Source: Flavobacterium sp. HJJ (GTDB taxonomy: Bacteria > Bacteroidota > Bacteroidia > Flavobacteriales > Flavobacteriaceae). Taken from it: DNA of 64,000 nucleotides. The translations under genes were made by a program, and so were the position numbers. Where the stretch lies: NCBI RefSeq assembly GCF_015351475.1, contig NZ_JADKPR010000025.1:1-64000 (forward strand), in the 5' to 3' direction. Below the pieces are notes generated by a model that saw nothing but the letters and a program-made list of their open reading frames with translations, ran no database searches and had not been told where the DNA came from. Below, piece by piece: positions 31,614 through 40,082 of this stretch. The stretch's first letter is position 1; each line of letters opens with the position of its first letter.

Positions 31614-32599
31614 TACAATCTTGCGGGTTCTACCCATTTAAATTGAAATGATTCTGTCGGGATTACTAATCTTTCAGAAATTTTAGCCATTCTTGCTGGC
31701 AGTTTCATTAAGTAATCACGGGCTTTTTCGGCTTCATCAGTTAAACTTCCAATTTTGTCGATTTCCCACTTTTCGATTAATTTCTGCATAATATCAACAT
31801 AATCACTTGCGGTGTAAACACCAATTCGCTGTGCTGAGTCAGAAAAATGTACAAATGCAGAGCTAATTTTCTCTCCAGATTCTCTCAGGAAGTGAGCAGG
31901 CATAACGATTTTTTGCTTCATCATGTATTGAAAAGCCAGCATCATTTCGCTTGGATCTACTTTAAAAATTTCGGTAACAAAATGGCTATACGCATGGTGG
32001 TGGCGCATTTCGTCACCAGCAATCATCTTGCACATTTTGGATAATTTCTTATCTCCATAACTTTTGGCCAATTGCGACACACGGTTATGAGAAATATAAG
32101 TCGCTAACTCCTGAAAACTAGTGTAAACGAAATTTTTATATGGATCTCTTCCAGTTCCAATATCAAAACCATCGTTAATTAAATGCTGAGTAGTCATTTC
32201 GATTTCGCGCATGTTCACACGGCCTGACAAATACAGGTATTTATTCAATAAGTCACCGTGACGGTTCTCTTCTCCAGTCCATTCACGAACCCATTTTGAC
32301 CAGCCGTTTCTGCCTTCATTATCAACTCCTTCTACTTCCATCAGCCAGTTTTCGTAAGTTGGCAGTGCTTCTTCGGTAATCATATCTCCAACCATAGCGA
32401 CCCAAAAATCATAAGGAAGATCTTTGGAAATTTCTCTAAGTTCTTTTACTTCTTCAAGGAAATTATCGCTTTCGGAGTTGGGCAAAAAGTCAGAAGGCTG
32501 CCAAATCTTTTCTACAGGTATTAGGTATTGATCCACAAAACTGTCAACCTTGTTTTCCAGAAACTGCATTACTTCCAGACGAATGTTTTTTATAGACAT
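31613..32599 (-). CDS. Acyl-ACP desaturase (soluble di-iron stearoyl-ACP desaturase type)
   Basis: 328-residue soluble desaturase that introduces a cis double bond into acyl-ACP, with ferredoxin as electron donor in the family. The di-iron ligand motifs EENRHG (GEENRHGDLLNKYL) and DEMRHHHAYSHFV are present in the usual order, and an N-terminal E/W-rich segment precedes them. It lies directly upstream of no other leftward gene than the HD hydrolase; the PlsC acyltransferase gene is 12 bases upstream and so co-transcribed, fitting unsaturated phospholipid synthesis. Confidence 0.9.
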   Translation of the reverse strand: MSIKNIRLEVMQFLENKVDSFVDQYLIPVEKIWQPSDFLPNSESDNFLEEVKELREISKDLPYDFWVAMVGDMITEEALPTYENWLMEVEGVDNEGRNGWSKWVREWTGEENRHGDLLNKYLYLSGRVNMREIEMTTQHLINDGFDIGTGRDPYKNFVYTSFQELATYISHNRVSQLAKSYGDKKLSKMCKMIAGDEMRHHHAYSHFVTEIFKVDPSEMMLAFQYMMKQKIVMPAHFLRESGEKISSAFVHFSDSAQRIGVYTASDYVDIMQKLIEKWEIDKIGSLTDEAEKARDYLMKLPARMAKISERLVIPTESFQFKWVEPARL

Positions 32600-32611
32600 T
32601 ATATATAATTA

Positions 32612-33346
32612 TTAAATTTTTATTCCGTTTACAATTGCCGACTCGGTTTTTTCCATGATCTCTTTAAACTCAAAATCTTTTACTGCAAATGCTTCGTGCA
32701 CTACAAAGGTAATATGATTTCCCAAACCATAGGGGAAAGTTCCATATTTTACGAGTTTCCATGAATTATTGATACTTATGGGAACTATATATGCCGATGG
32801 CGCATTTTTGCATAATATTTTTAAACCTGTTTCTGCAAATTCCTTTGGCTTACCGTCTTTACTGCGGGTTCCTTCTGGGAAAATGACTGCTGAGCGAGTA
32901 TGCTTTTCTATATACTCAGCTATTTTTTTGATCTCTGGTATCGCTTGTTTTGGGTTTTTCCTGTCTATAACTACTGATCCGCCGTGTCTCAGATTATAGG
33001 AAACACTTGGAATTCCTTTTGCCAATTCTTTTTTACTTACAAATTTTGGATGAAATCTTCTCAGATACCAAATCGACATAATAATGTCGTACAAACTCTG
33101 ATGATTGGCTACAAAAATAATAGGCACTCCTTTCGGGATGCTTTCCCTGTTTTCAAAAGTAAAAGTTGTTCCTAGAAGTATAACAATTTTCAGCAGTACA
33201 AAATTGAGATAATCGACACTTTTTTTATGCGCCTGATAACCAAATATGTTCAGACAAATCCATTGAATTGGGTGAAATACCACCAAAGTCAGCAATACCA
33301 ATATTAAAACAATAAAAGATAAGGGATACGAAATTAACTTCTGCAT
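32612..33346 (-). CDS. plsC: 1-acyl-sn-glycerol-3-phosphate acyltransferase
   Basis: 244-residue membrane-bound acyltransferase making phosphatidic acid. Two N-terminal hydrophobic segments precede the catalytic block NHQSLYD (H-x4-D motif) and the substrate block FPEGTRSKDG. A second, 60-70% identical copy lies immediately upstream at 33489-34207. It is 12 bp before the acyl-ACP desaturase gene in the same direction. A -7 element TACTTTTG lies at 33363-33370 on the minus strand, 17 bases before the start. Confidence 0.9.
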   Translation of the reverse strand: MQKLISYPLSFIVLILVLLTLVVFHPIQWICLNIFGYQAHKKSVDYLNFVLLKIVILLGTTFTFENRESIPKGVPIIFVANHQSLYDIIMSIWYLRRFHPKFVSKKELAKGIPSVSYNLRHGGSVVIDRKNPKQAIPEIKKIAEYIEKHTRSAVIFPEGTRSKDGKPKEFAETGLKILCKNAPSAYIVPISINNSWKLVKYGTFPYGLGNHITFVVHEAFAVKDFEFKEIMEKTESAIVNGIKI

Positions 33347-33488
33347 ACTATTAAATTTAGTGCAAAAGTAGTAAATTATACTTTACTTATAGTCTTTTCC
33401 CAAAACAGCTGGATTTTCATTGAGGCTTTAATTCGATCTTAAATAAAAATAAAAGCCGATACTAAACAGATTTTTAAATCTTTATACC

Positions 33489-34207
33489 CTAAACAATAGC
33501 ATCTTCAGTCTTTTTCTTTATTTCATCAAATGAAAAATCACCCACTTTTAGCGGTTTATGAACCGTAAATTTAATATGATTTCCAAAACTCAACGGAAAA
33601 TAACCGTATCGATATACTTTCCAGGAATCATTAATAGTTATTGGAACAATGTAAGCTGAAGGAGCGTATTTGCATAAAATTTTAAGTCCGCTCTCGGCAA
33701 ATTCTTTTGGTTTTCCGTCTTTGCTTCGGGTTCCTTCGGGAAAAATGACTGCTGAATAATTTTCTTTTTCAATATATTCCGCCAATGATTTTATCTGCGG
33801 AATAGCCTGCTTTGGATTGCTTCTGTCAATAAGTACATATTTTGCATTGCGCAGAAAATAAGAAACACTCGGAATCCCTTTTGCCAGTTCTTTTTTGGTA
33901 ACAAAAAGACAATTATACTTTCGCAGATACCAGATAATTCCAGCGATGTCTAACAGACTCTGATGATTGGCTACAAAAATAACTGCAAAATTTTTTGAAA
34001 TATAATCTATGTTCTCAAAAGAAAAACGGGTTCCTAAAATATGATTGCATTTTAAACTGATAAACGCTATAAATTAAAGACTGTCAGCAGTCCAAGATTC
34101 CCAAAAATTTTAAAAGCAAGCCATTCTATAGGCTGCATAACACACATCACTACAAAATAAACCGAATAATATATTGATGTTATGAGGTATAATAAAACAT
34201 TCTTCAT
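33489..34207 (-). pseudogene. Frameshifted second plsC copy
   Basis: Starting at ATG 34207 the frame reads about 44 codons (MKNVLLYLITSIYYSVYFVV then QPIEWLAFKIFGN) and stops at TAG near 34080-34082. A frame open from about 34073 to the stop at 33489 encodes the rest of the protein, including NHQSLLD and FPEGTRSKDG, and has no in-frame ATG of its own. The two frames fit end to end against the intact neighbour if one base is lost or gained near 34074-34085. The catalytic motifs are intact, so inactivation is recent, or this is an assembly error. Confidence 0.72.
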
Positions 34208-34295
34208 TACAATAAAATTATACTCAAAAATAATAAATCCCTTCCTAATTACTCAATTTTAAACCGGAACAATTATGTCATCTAGTGTTTAATTG

Positions 34296-34303
34296 TACCT
34301 TTG
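34296..34303 (+). promoter_or_regulatory. -7 promoter element of rnpA
   Basis: TACCTTTG matches TAnnTTTG and lies 32 bases before the rnpA start. No clear TTG stands at -33. Confidence 0.4.
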
Positions 34304-34334
34304 ATGCCAAACATTTGCCTTTTTTCAAAATAGA

Positions 34335-34736
34335 ATGAACTTCACTTATCCAAAAAACGAAAAACTAAAAAGCAAAATCACCATCGGGCTGTTATTTACC
34401 GAAGGAAAATCGGTGGCTAAATATCCGTTGCGGTTGGTTTATAATACAGGAACTTTTGGCGAAGGCGAAAAAATAAAAATAGGTGTTTCGGTTTCTAAAA
34501 AATATTTCAAAAAAGCAGTAGACCGTAATTATTTCAAAAGAGTACTGCGGGAAACTTACAGACTCAACAAACATTTACTTTTGGACAATCTGGATCAGCC
34601 GTATTCTTTTATGCTTTTTTACCAATGCAAGGACCGTTTGACTTTTGAAGAAATCAATACAAAAACAGTCCAATTGTTTGAAAAATTTGCACTGGAGATC
34701 AAGCAGACAGATTTAAATTCAGAAAAAAACCAATAA
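34335..34736 (+). CDS. rnpA: Ribonuclease P protein component
   Basis: Basic protein of 133 residues that binds the RNase P RNA and helps cleave 5' leaders from pre-tRNAs. The RNR-type motif reads VDRNYFKRVLRETYR near residue 62-77, and the N-terminal hydrophobic GLLFTEGKSVAKYP is typical. The family's usual neighbour rpmH is not seen here; instead, the S41 protease gene follows after a terminator-like inverted repeat. Confidence 0.92.
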   Translation: MNFTYPKNEKLKSKITIGLLFTEGKSVAKYPLRLVYNTGTFGEGEKIKIGVSVSKKYFKKAVDRNYFKRVLRETYRLNKHLLLDNLDQPYSFMLFYQCKDRLTFEEINTKTVQLFEKFALEIKQTDLNSEKNQ

Positions 34737-34786
34737 TAACATTAGTTATCAAATTAAAATCTACATTGTTTGGCTAACGTATTTTA

Positions 34787-34844
34787 ACCGCAAATTCGCA
34801 AATTATTTCAAATCGTATCTTTTAAAAATTTGCGAATTTGCGGT
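34787..34844 (+). terminator. Long hairpin with T tract after rnpA
   Basis: Perfect 18-base arms ACCGCAAATTCGCAAATT (34787-34804) and its complement (34827-34844), followed by AATTTTTTTT. It is a strong terminator candidate 50 bases after the rnpA stop. Similar CGCAAATT words occur in another gap near 60940. Confidence 0.75.
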
Positions 34845-34961
34845 AATTTTTTTTGTTTATTCATTTGAAGCAAAAAACAAAATTACATTTGAGGTCAATA
34901 AAATAAGACCATTGTTCTATTTAATTATTATTTTAGTGCAATAAAATCAATCCCATTGAAC

Positions 34962-36602
34962 ATGAAAACGAAATTTTTCCAAAAAAAATTCATTATTCCA
35001 GTTATTGCATCCGCATTTTTGTTTGTGGGGGTAAGTTTCAAAGACGACTATTTTGAGATTGCCAAACAATTGGAAATTTTCACGACGCTGTTCAAAGAAT
35101 TGAACAAAAATTATGTCGACGAAACAACTCCCGCCGAGCTGATGAACAACGCCGTTAAAGGGATGCTGAGTTCTCTTGATCCTTATACCGTATATTTTAA
35201 TGAGCAGGAAGTGCTTAAATTTAAAATCAATAATACCGGTGAATATACCGGAATTGGTGCATTAATCACTCGCGAAAATGATAAACTGATTCTAAAAGAA
35301 CCGTATAAAAATTTCCCAGCCGACAAAGCAGGACTCAAAGCTGGTGACGAAATCATTCAGATTGGCGATACGCCTTTGGCCGATTTTAAAGACGATGCTT
35401 CACAGCTTTTTAAAGGATCGAAAAACACAAAAATTGACGTTAAATACATCCGTCAGGGAAAACCCTATTCGGCTGTAATTGTATTGGATGAAGTCGAAAT
35501 CAAATCGGTTCCCTATTTTGCCAAAATTGATGACAAAACAGGTTACATCGTATTGGCTCACTTCAACAGAAAAGCTTCAAATGAAACTAGAGACGCACTA
35601 GAACAATTAAAAAGACAAGGAGCCGAAAGAATCGTTTTGGATTTAAGAGGAAATCCTGGAGGATTACTGAACGAAGCAGTAAACATCTGTAATCTTTTTG
35701 TACCTAGAAATGAAATAATAGTTACTACCAAATCTAAAATTGAAAAACACAACAACACTTATAAAACCTCACAGGAACCTGTGGATACGACAATTCCTTT
35801 AGTGATTTTAGTAAACGGCCGAAGCGCCTCTGCTTCTGAAATTGTTTCGGGAGCGCTACAGGATTTAGATCGAGCTGTAGTTTTGGGAAGCCGCAGTTTT
35901 GGAAAAGGACTGGTGCAACGACCGGTTGAGTTAACGTATGGAACGCAGCTCAAAGTTACAATTTCCCGCTATTACACCCCTTCCGGCAGATGTATTCAAG
36001 CTTTGGATTATGCTCATAAAGACAAAAATGGTGTTGCTACCCGAACGGATTCCAAAAATTATAACGCTTTTAAAACCCGAAAAGGAAGAACGGTTTATGA
36101 TGGCGGCGGCATTTTGCCGGACATCGAAATGGAAGAAACCAAAACAAGCCCGATTGCCAATGCCTTATTAAAAAATGACGGTATTTTTGATTATGCAACC
36201 AAATATTATTACAAAAATCCAAATCTAGGAACTAAAATCCCAGTAATCACTGATGCTGATTATGCCGATTTCAAACAATATTTAAAAGCACAAAAATTCA
36301 ATTTTGATACTGAAACCGAAATCGCTTTGAAAAACACTTTGGCTGCCGCCAAAAAAGAAAAACTGGATGAAGCTATTACGATAGAATACCAGCAGCTTCT
36401 TACTGCGCTTCAAAAATCGGAGAATGCTTTATTGGATAAAAATCAAAAGGAAATCAAAGGATTGCTGCTGGACGAAATCATCAAACGCTATCAATATCAG
36501 GAAGGACTTTATGATTATTACATCAAAAACAATCCTGAAATTAAAAAAGCTGTTACTATTTTGAATACCACCGCTGAGTATAATTCGATTTTGAAAATTT
36601 AA
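34962..36602 (+). CDS. S41-family C-terminal-processing peptidase
   Basis: About 546 residues from the ATG at 34962 (an in-frame TTG at 34956 is less likely). An N-terminal signal anchor is followed by a PDZ domain (about 95-170) and the S41 core. The catalytic serine is in NGRSASASEIVSGAL and the lysine is in GSRSFGKGLVQ, the Ser-Lys dyad. The protein is periplasmic and cleaves C-termini of envelope proteins. A C-terminal helical extension of about 150 residues is usual in this phylum. Its stop codon overlaps that of the convergent gene by four bases. Confidence 0.92.
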   Translation: MKTKFFQKKFIIPVIASAFLFVGVSFKDDYFEIAKQLEIFTTLFKELNKNYVDETTPAELMNNAVKGMLSSLDPYTVYFNEQEVLKFKINNTGEYTGIGALITRENDKLILKEPYKNFPADKAGLKAGDEIIQIGDTPLADFKDDASQLFKGSKNTKIDVKYIRQGKPYSAVIVLDEVEIKSVPYFAKIDDKTGYIVLAHFNRKASNETRDALEQLKRQGAERIVLDLRGNPGGLLNEAVNICNLFVPRNEIIVTTKSKIEKHNNTYKTSQEPVDTTIPLVILVNGRSASASEIVSGALQDLDRAVVLGSRSFGKGLVQRPVELTYGTQLKVTISRYYTPSGRCIQALDYAHKDKNGVATRTDSKNYNAFKTRKGRTVYDGGGILPDIEMEETKTSPIANALLKNDGIFDYATKYYYKNPNLGTKIPVITDADYADFKQYLKAQKFNFDTETEIALKNTLAAAKKEKLDEAITIEYQQLLTALQKSENALLDKNQKEIKGLLLDEIIKRYQYQEGLYDYYIKNNPEIKKAVTILNTTAEYNSILKI

Positions 36603-37162
36603 ACTCTTAGCGAACCTCTAAATCCTCTTGCGGCATAATAGGAATCGGCACCATTGTGATATACGAATACCGTTCCATATCTAAAATCGCAGAAAAGGGC
36701 TCCGCCAAGTTTTCTGATATCAGCTGGTGTTACAATCCAGCTGGAGGTTTTATTGTCAAACTTTCCCAGTTTTTGCAAGTCACGATATTGATCTTCGGAC
36801 AAGAGTTCAATGCCCATTGCTGATGCTGCGTCGATAGCGGTGTCTTTAGGTTTGTTTTCTTTTCTTTTGTCAAGCGCTTCACGGTCATAGCAGTAGCTTC
36901 TTCGGCCGGAAGGACTTTCTACAGAACAATCGACAAAAATATATTCGCCGGTTTTACTGTCATAACCCACTACGTCTGGCTCTCCGCCTGTTGCTTCCAT
37001 TTCATTAAGAGACCATAATTTTTCAGGATCGGCTTCTAATATTGCTTGTATGTTTTCCCATTCAAGACCTTTGTGTCGGTCTGAATGTTTTTCAAAACGG
37101 GTTTTTAATATTTGAAGCAATTCGGTACTTTTTTCTTGTAACAGCTCTTTTTTAGTTCCCAT
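36599..37162 (-). CDS. DUF4256 family protein
   Basis: 187-residue protein of a widespread family with no assigned function. Recognisable parts are LEWENIQAILEADPEKLWSL, EMEATGGEPDVVGYD, FVDCSVESPSGRRSYCYDRE and the C-terminal CDFRYGTVFVYHNGA. It is cytosolic, single-domain and has no clear catalytic motif. Its stop overlaps the S41 stop within TTAA. The gene is the only leftward one in this stretch. Confidence 0.85.
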   Translation of the reverse strand: MGTKKELLQEKSTELLQILKTRFEKHSDRHKGLEWENIQAILEADPEKLWSLNEMEATGGEPDVVGYDSKTGEYIFVDCSVESPSGRRSYCYDREALDKRKENKPKDTAIDAASAMGIELLSEDQYRDLQKLGKFDNKTSSWIVTPADIRKLGGALFCDFRYGTVFVYHNGADSYYAARGFRGSLRV

Positions 37163-37392
37163 TCTTTTTAGATTATTTATTTAGGTTCGTATTTTTCATT
37201 ATCGCTATTTAGCTATTATGCAAGCGTTTACTAATTTTAATGAAATAGCTTTTCAGTAAAATTACAAAAAAAGTTTATCTAGCGAACGATTTAATTAGCC
37301 ACGGATGGCACTGATAAAACGGATTATCACGGATTTAAAACCAAATACCGTTACCTAATGTAAATCATTATGAAAAGTTAAATTTTCATCTT
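37163..37392. other. Intergenic gap with degenerate repeat
   Basis: Upstream of DUF4256 there is AT-rich sequence, then GCCACGGATGGCACTGATAA followed by ACGGATTATCACGGATTT (about 37299-37341), a degenerate repeat of GGATNNCACNGAT words. No coding signal is visible. Confidence 0.35.
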
Positions 37393-37461
37393 TAGCCCCG
37401 ATCGAAATGGAAATCCTCTTGTACTGGGGTTCAGTACAAGAGATTGCAACGAAGAGCGGGA
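37393..37461 (+). ncRNA. Structured repeat element, copy 2 (Flavo-1-like)
   Basis: The same flanks as copy 1 (TAGCCCCGATCGAAATGG start and AGCGGGA end) surround a shorter hairpin CTCTTGTACTG/CAGTACAAGAG (11-bp stem). Two stem pairs differ from copy 1 in a compensatory manner. It lies 150 bases upstream of the fumarase gene. Confidence 0.55.
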
Positions 37462-37580
37462 CTGAACTTGCTAGGAAATGCAAAATCTTCTGCTTCTAAA
37501 AACAGACAATCACTCTTATTTTTTTAATAATTTCTTTACCGAACGTGATATAAATCAGTTAAGAATCCTTGAACAATTCT

Positions 37581-37588
37581 TATATTTG
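37581..37588 (+). promoter_or_regulatory. -7 promoter element of the fumarase gene
   Basis: TATATTTG matches TAnnTTTG and ends 26 bases before the ATG at 37614. The expected -33 TTG is not at the right distance. Confidence 0.45.
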
Positions 37589-37613
37589 GCGTTCTTAAAA
37601 AAACAAACAAACT

Positions 37614-39215
37614 ATGGACTTTATATACCAGGATCCTTATCCTATTTTAAAAGACGATACCCAATACCGTAAAATCACTTCTGATTTTGTAAAAACAGAA
37701 CAGCTTGGGGACAGAGAAATACTAACTGTGGACCCAAAAGGATTGGAACTTTTAGCTGAGGAAGCACTGAAAGACGTTTCATTTATGCTTCGTACTTCGC
37801 ATTTGGAAAAATTAAGAGCCATTCTTGACGATCCGGAAGCGACAGACAACGACCGTTTTGTGGCTTATAATTTATTACAGAATGCAGTTGTTGCCATCGA
37901 CGGTGAATTACCTTCGTGCCAGGACACCGGAACAGCGATTGTAATGGCCAAAAAAGGCGAAAATGTATATACGGGAGCCGATGATGCAGAATGGCTATCT
38001 AGAGGGATTTTTAATACGTATCAGGAGCGTAATCTTCGTTATTCGCAGATTGTGCCAATTTCAATGTTTGAAGAAAAAAATTCAGGTTCGAATCTTCCGG
38101 CACAGATTGATATTTATGCTAAAAAAGGAGCTTCGTATGAATTTTTGTTTTTGGCAAAAGGCGGAGGATCGGCTAATAAAACGTATTTGTACCAACAGAC
38201 AAAATCGTTACTAAACGAAAAATCACTGGATGCTTTCATTCGTGCGAAAATAATGGATTTGGGAACTTCGGCCTGTCCGCCGTATCACTTGGCTTTAGTG
38301 ATTGGAGGAACTTCTGCCGAAGCGAATTTAGCTGCAGTGAAAAAAGCATCTGCAGGTTATTTTGATAATTTACCAACATCCGGAAACATGGCCGGTCAGG
38401 CTTTCCGTGATTTAGAATGGGAAAAAAGAGTACAGTTAATCTGTCAGCAAAGTGCGATTGGAGCACAGTTTGGCGGAAAATACTTTACGCATGATGTACG
38501 TGTCATCCGTTTACCGCGCCACGCTGCTTCCTGTCCGGTTGGATTGGGCGTTTCCTGTTCGGCGGATAGAAATATTAAAGGTAAAATTACCAAAGACGGT
38601 ATTTTTGTAGAGCAATTGGAAGTAAATCCAAAACGATTATTGCCAGAAACACCACCACATTTGGAAGAAGCCGTAGAAATTGACTTGAACCAGCCAATGG
38701 CCGATATCCTTAAAAAATTATCACAGTACCCAATCAAAACCCGATTGAAATTAAACGGAACTTTAATCGTTGCCCGTGATATTGCTCACGCCAAAATTAA
38801 AGAATTACTGGATGCCGGTAAACCAATGCCAGAATACTTTAAAAACCACCCAATCTATTACGCAGGTCCTGCAAAAACTCCGGAAGGAATGGCTTCGGGA
38901 AGTTTTGGACCAACAACTGCAGGCCGTATGGATGTGTATGTAGAAGAGTTCCAAAAGAACGGAGGAAGCATGGTGATGCTTGCCAAAGGAAACAGAACCA
39001 AAGACGTAATGAATGCCTGCAAAACGTACGGAGGATTCTATTTAGGTTCTATCGGAGGGCCTGCAGCGATTTTGGCCAAAGAAAATATCCTTTCGGTTGA
39101 GGTTGTTGATTTTGAGGAATTAGGAATGGAAGCGGTTCGTAAAATCACGATCAAAGATTTTCCTGCTTTTATTATTACTGATGATAAAGGGAATGATTTC
39201 TTCTCGAATTTGTAA
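37614..39215 (+). CDS. Fumarate hydratase, class I (iron-sulfur)
   Basis: 533-residue class I fumarase interconverting fumarate and malate, with both alpha and beta domains in one chain. Probable [4Fe-4S] cysteine ligands appear in LPSCQDTGTAIVM near residue 103, GTSACPPYHLALVIGG near 222 and HAASCPVGLGVSC near 305. The C-terminal domain contains GPTTAGRMDVYVEEFQ and GSIGGPAAILAKENI. The start at 37614 is the first ATG in frame and follows the predicted promoter. It is a stand-alone TCA-cycle gene. Confidence 0.94.
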   Translation: MDFIYQDPYPILKDDTQYRKITSDFVKTEQLGDREILTVDPKGLELLAEEALKDVSFMLRTSHLEKLRAILDDPEATDNDRFVAYNLLQNAVVAIDGELPSCQDTGTAIVMAKKGENVYTGADDAEWLSRGIFNTYQERNLRYSQIVPISMFEEKNSGSNLPAQIDIYAKKGASYEFLFLAKGGGSANKTYLYQQTKSLLNEKSLDAFIRAKIMDLGTSACPPYHLALVIGGTSAEANLAAVKKASAGYFDNLPTSGNMAGQAFRDLEWEKRVQLICQQSAIGAQFGGKYFTHDVRVIRLPRHAASCPVGLGVSCSADRNIKGKITKDGIFVEQLEVNPKRLLPETPPHLEEAVEIDLNQPMADILKKLSQYPIKTRLKLNGTLIVARDIAHAKIKELLDAGKPMPEYFKNHPIYYAGPAKTPEGMASGSFGPTTAGRMDVYVEEFQKNGGSMVMLAKGNRTKDVMNACKTYGGFYLGSIGGPAAILAKENILSVEVVDFEELGMEAVRKITIKDFPAFIITDDKGNDFFSNL

Positions 39216-39254
39216 TATTTTTAACCTAAAAAAATCAATAACGGTCTAAAATTT

Positions 39255-39262
39255 TAAATTTG
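39255..39262 (+). promoter_or_regulatory. -7 element before the unknown 247-residue gene
   Basis: TAAATTTG matches TAnnTTTG and ends 14 bases before the ATG at 39276. No -33 TTG is seen. Confidence 0.35.
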
Positions 39263-39275
39263 ACTAAAATAAAAC

Positions 39276-40019
39276 ATGAAAACTGTCATTAGTTACCATC
39301 CTATATCTGAGAAAGAAATTCATAATTGGTATTACAATATGGATTTTTCTTTAATTTCTGATGATGTAAATTATTCAATGATAAAAACAGCTCGTGCTGA
39401 AAAAATGAATGATGAGTCTTTGAAAAAGTACATCAAAACGATGAAACAAGCGGTAAAAACAGATTCTAATGCTGTTTTTGATAGCACGCATGGTTTTTTT
39501 ATAGCTACAATTCAAAATTATTTTAGGCAATCGTTTATTGTAAATGTTTCATTTTCTAGATTGATAGAGCAAAAAGAGTATTTTAAAGAATATACAAAAC
39601 CTTGGGAAGAGATTTTAGAAAAAGCTGGCAATTTTACCTTTTTAAATAGTCTAACTACTGATACACCTTCATCAGGTATTTATATTCCTTTAGAAAAAGT
39701 TGTCGAATTACTGAATGATTACAATGGGAATTTGATTGTAAAAAAAGATATAGATGATTTTTTTGAACAAAGTAATGCAAAAGCATTTATTGAATCATTA
39801 AATTATGCCAAAGAGAATAATACAGGTTTATTAGAAGCTAATGGTATTTTAAAACTTGAATTATCAATAGAAAATGACAAAAATGAGACTCTAAGTAAAC
39901 CAACAAAAGCTATTGATGAATCGCAAGGGTTAAAAGACGATCCCAAAAGTGAAGTTACAGCCGAAAAAGAAAACAAAGAAAAAAAATCTCTTTTTAGTCG
40001 TGTTTTCGGTAGTAAATAG
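39276..40019 (+). CDS. Uncharacterised 247-residue protein
   Basis: No recognised family. The body (about 1-195) appears alpha/beta. A charged, low-complexity linker (about 200-235, rich in Lys, Glu and Asp) joins it to a basic, amphipathic tail KKSLFSRVFGSK that could touch membrane or nucleic acid. There is no signal peptide. The gene has an AT-rich composition like the three leftward genes that follow it and ends at a shared bidirectional terminator. Confidence 0.55.
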   Translation: MKTVISYHPISEKEIHNWYYNMDFSLISDDVNYSMIKTARAEKMNDESLKKYIKTMKQAVKTDSNAVFDSTHGFFIATIQNYFRQSFIVNVSFSRLIEQKEYFKEYTKPWEEILEKAGNFTFLNSLTTDTPSSGIYIPLEKVVELLNDYNGNLIVKKDIDDFFEQSNAKAFIESLNYAKENNTGLLEANGILKLELSIENDKNETLSKPTKAIDESQGLKDDPKSEVTAEKENKEKKSLFSRVFGSK

Positions 40020-40034
40020 AATCTAAAATATTTC

Positions 40035-40061
40035 AAAAACCGCCAATTTCTGGCGGTTTTT
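40035..40061. terminator. Bidirectional terminator between convergent genes
   Basis: AAAAACCGCCA (40035-40045), loop ATTTC, TGGCGGTTTTT (40051-40061): a perfect 11-bp stem with A and T flanks, serving the rightward unknown gene and the leftward MFS gene. Confidence 0.85.
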
Positions 40062-40082
40062 GTTTTAATAAATTATACCTAA

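Noticed and set aside
37478..37672. A 64-codon rightward open frame overlapping the fumarase start
   Set aside because: It runs across the predicted promoter and start region of fumarase in another frame, has no family character, and includes translations of the -7 element. It is a shadow frame.
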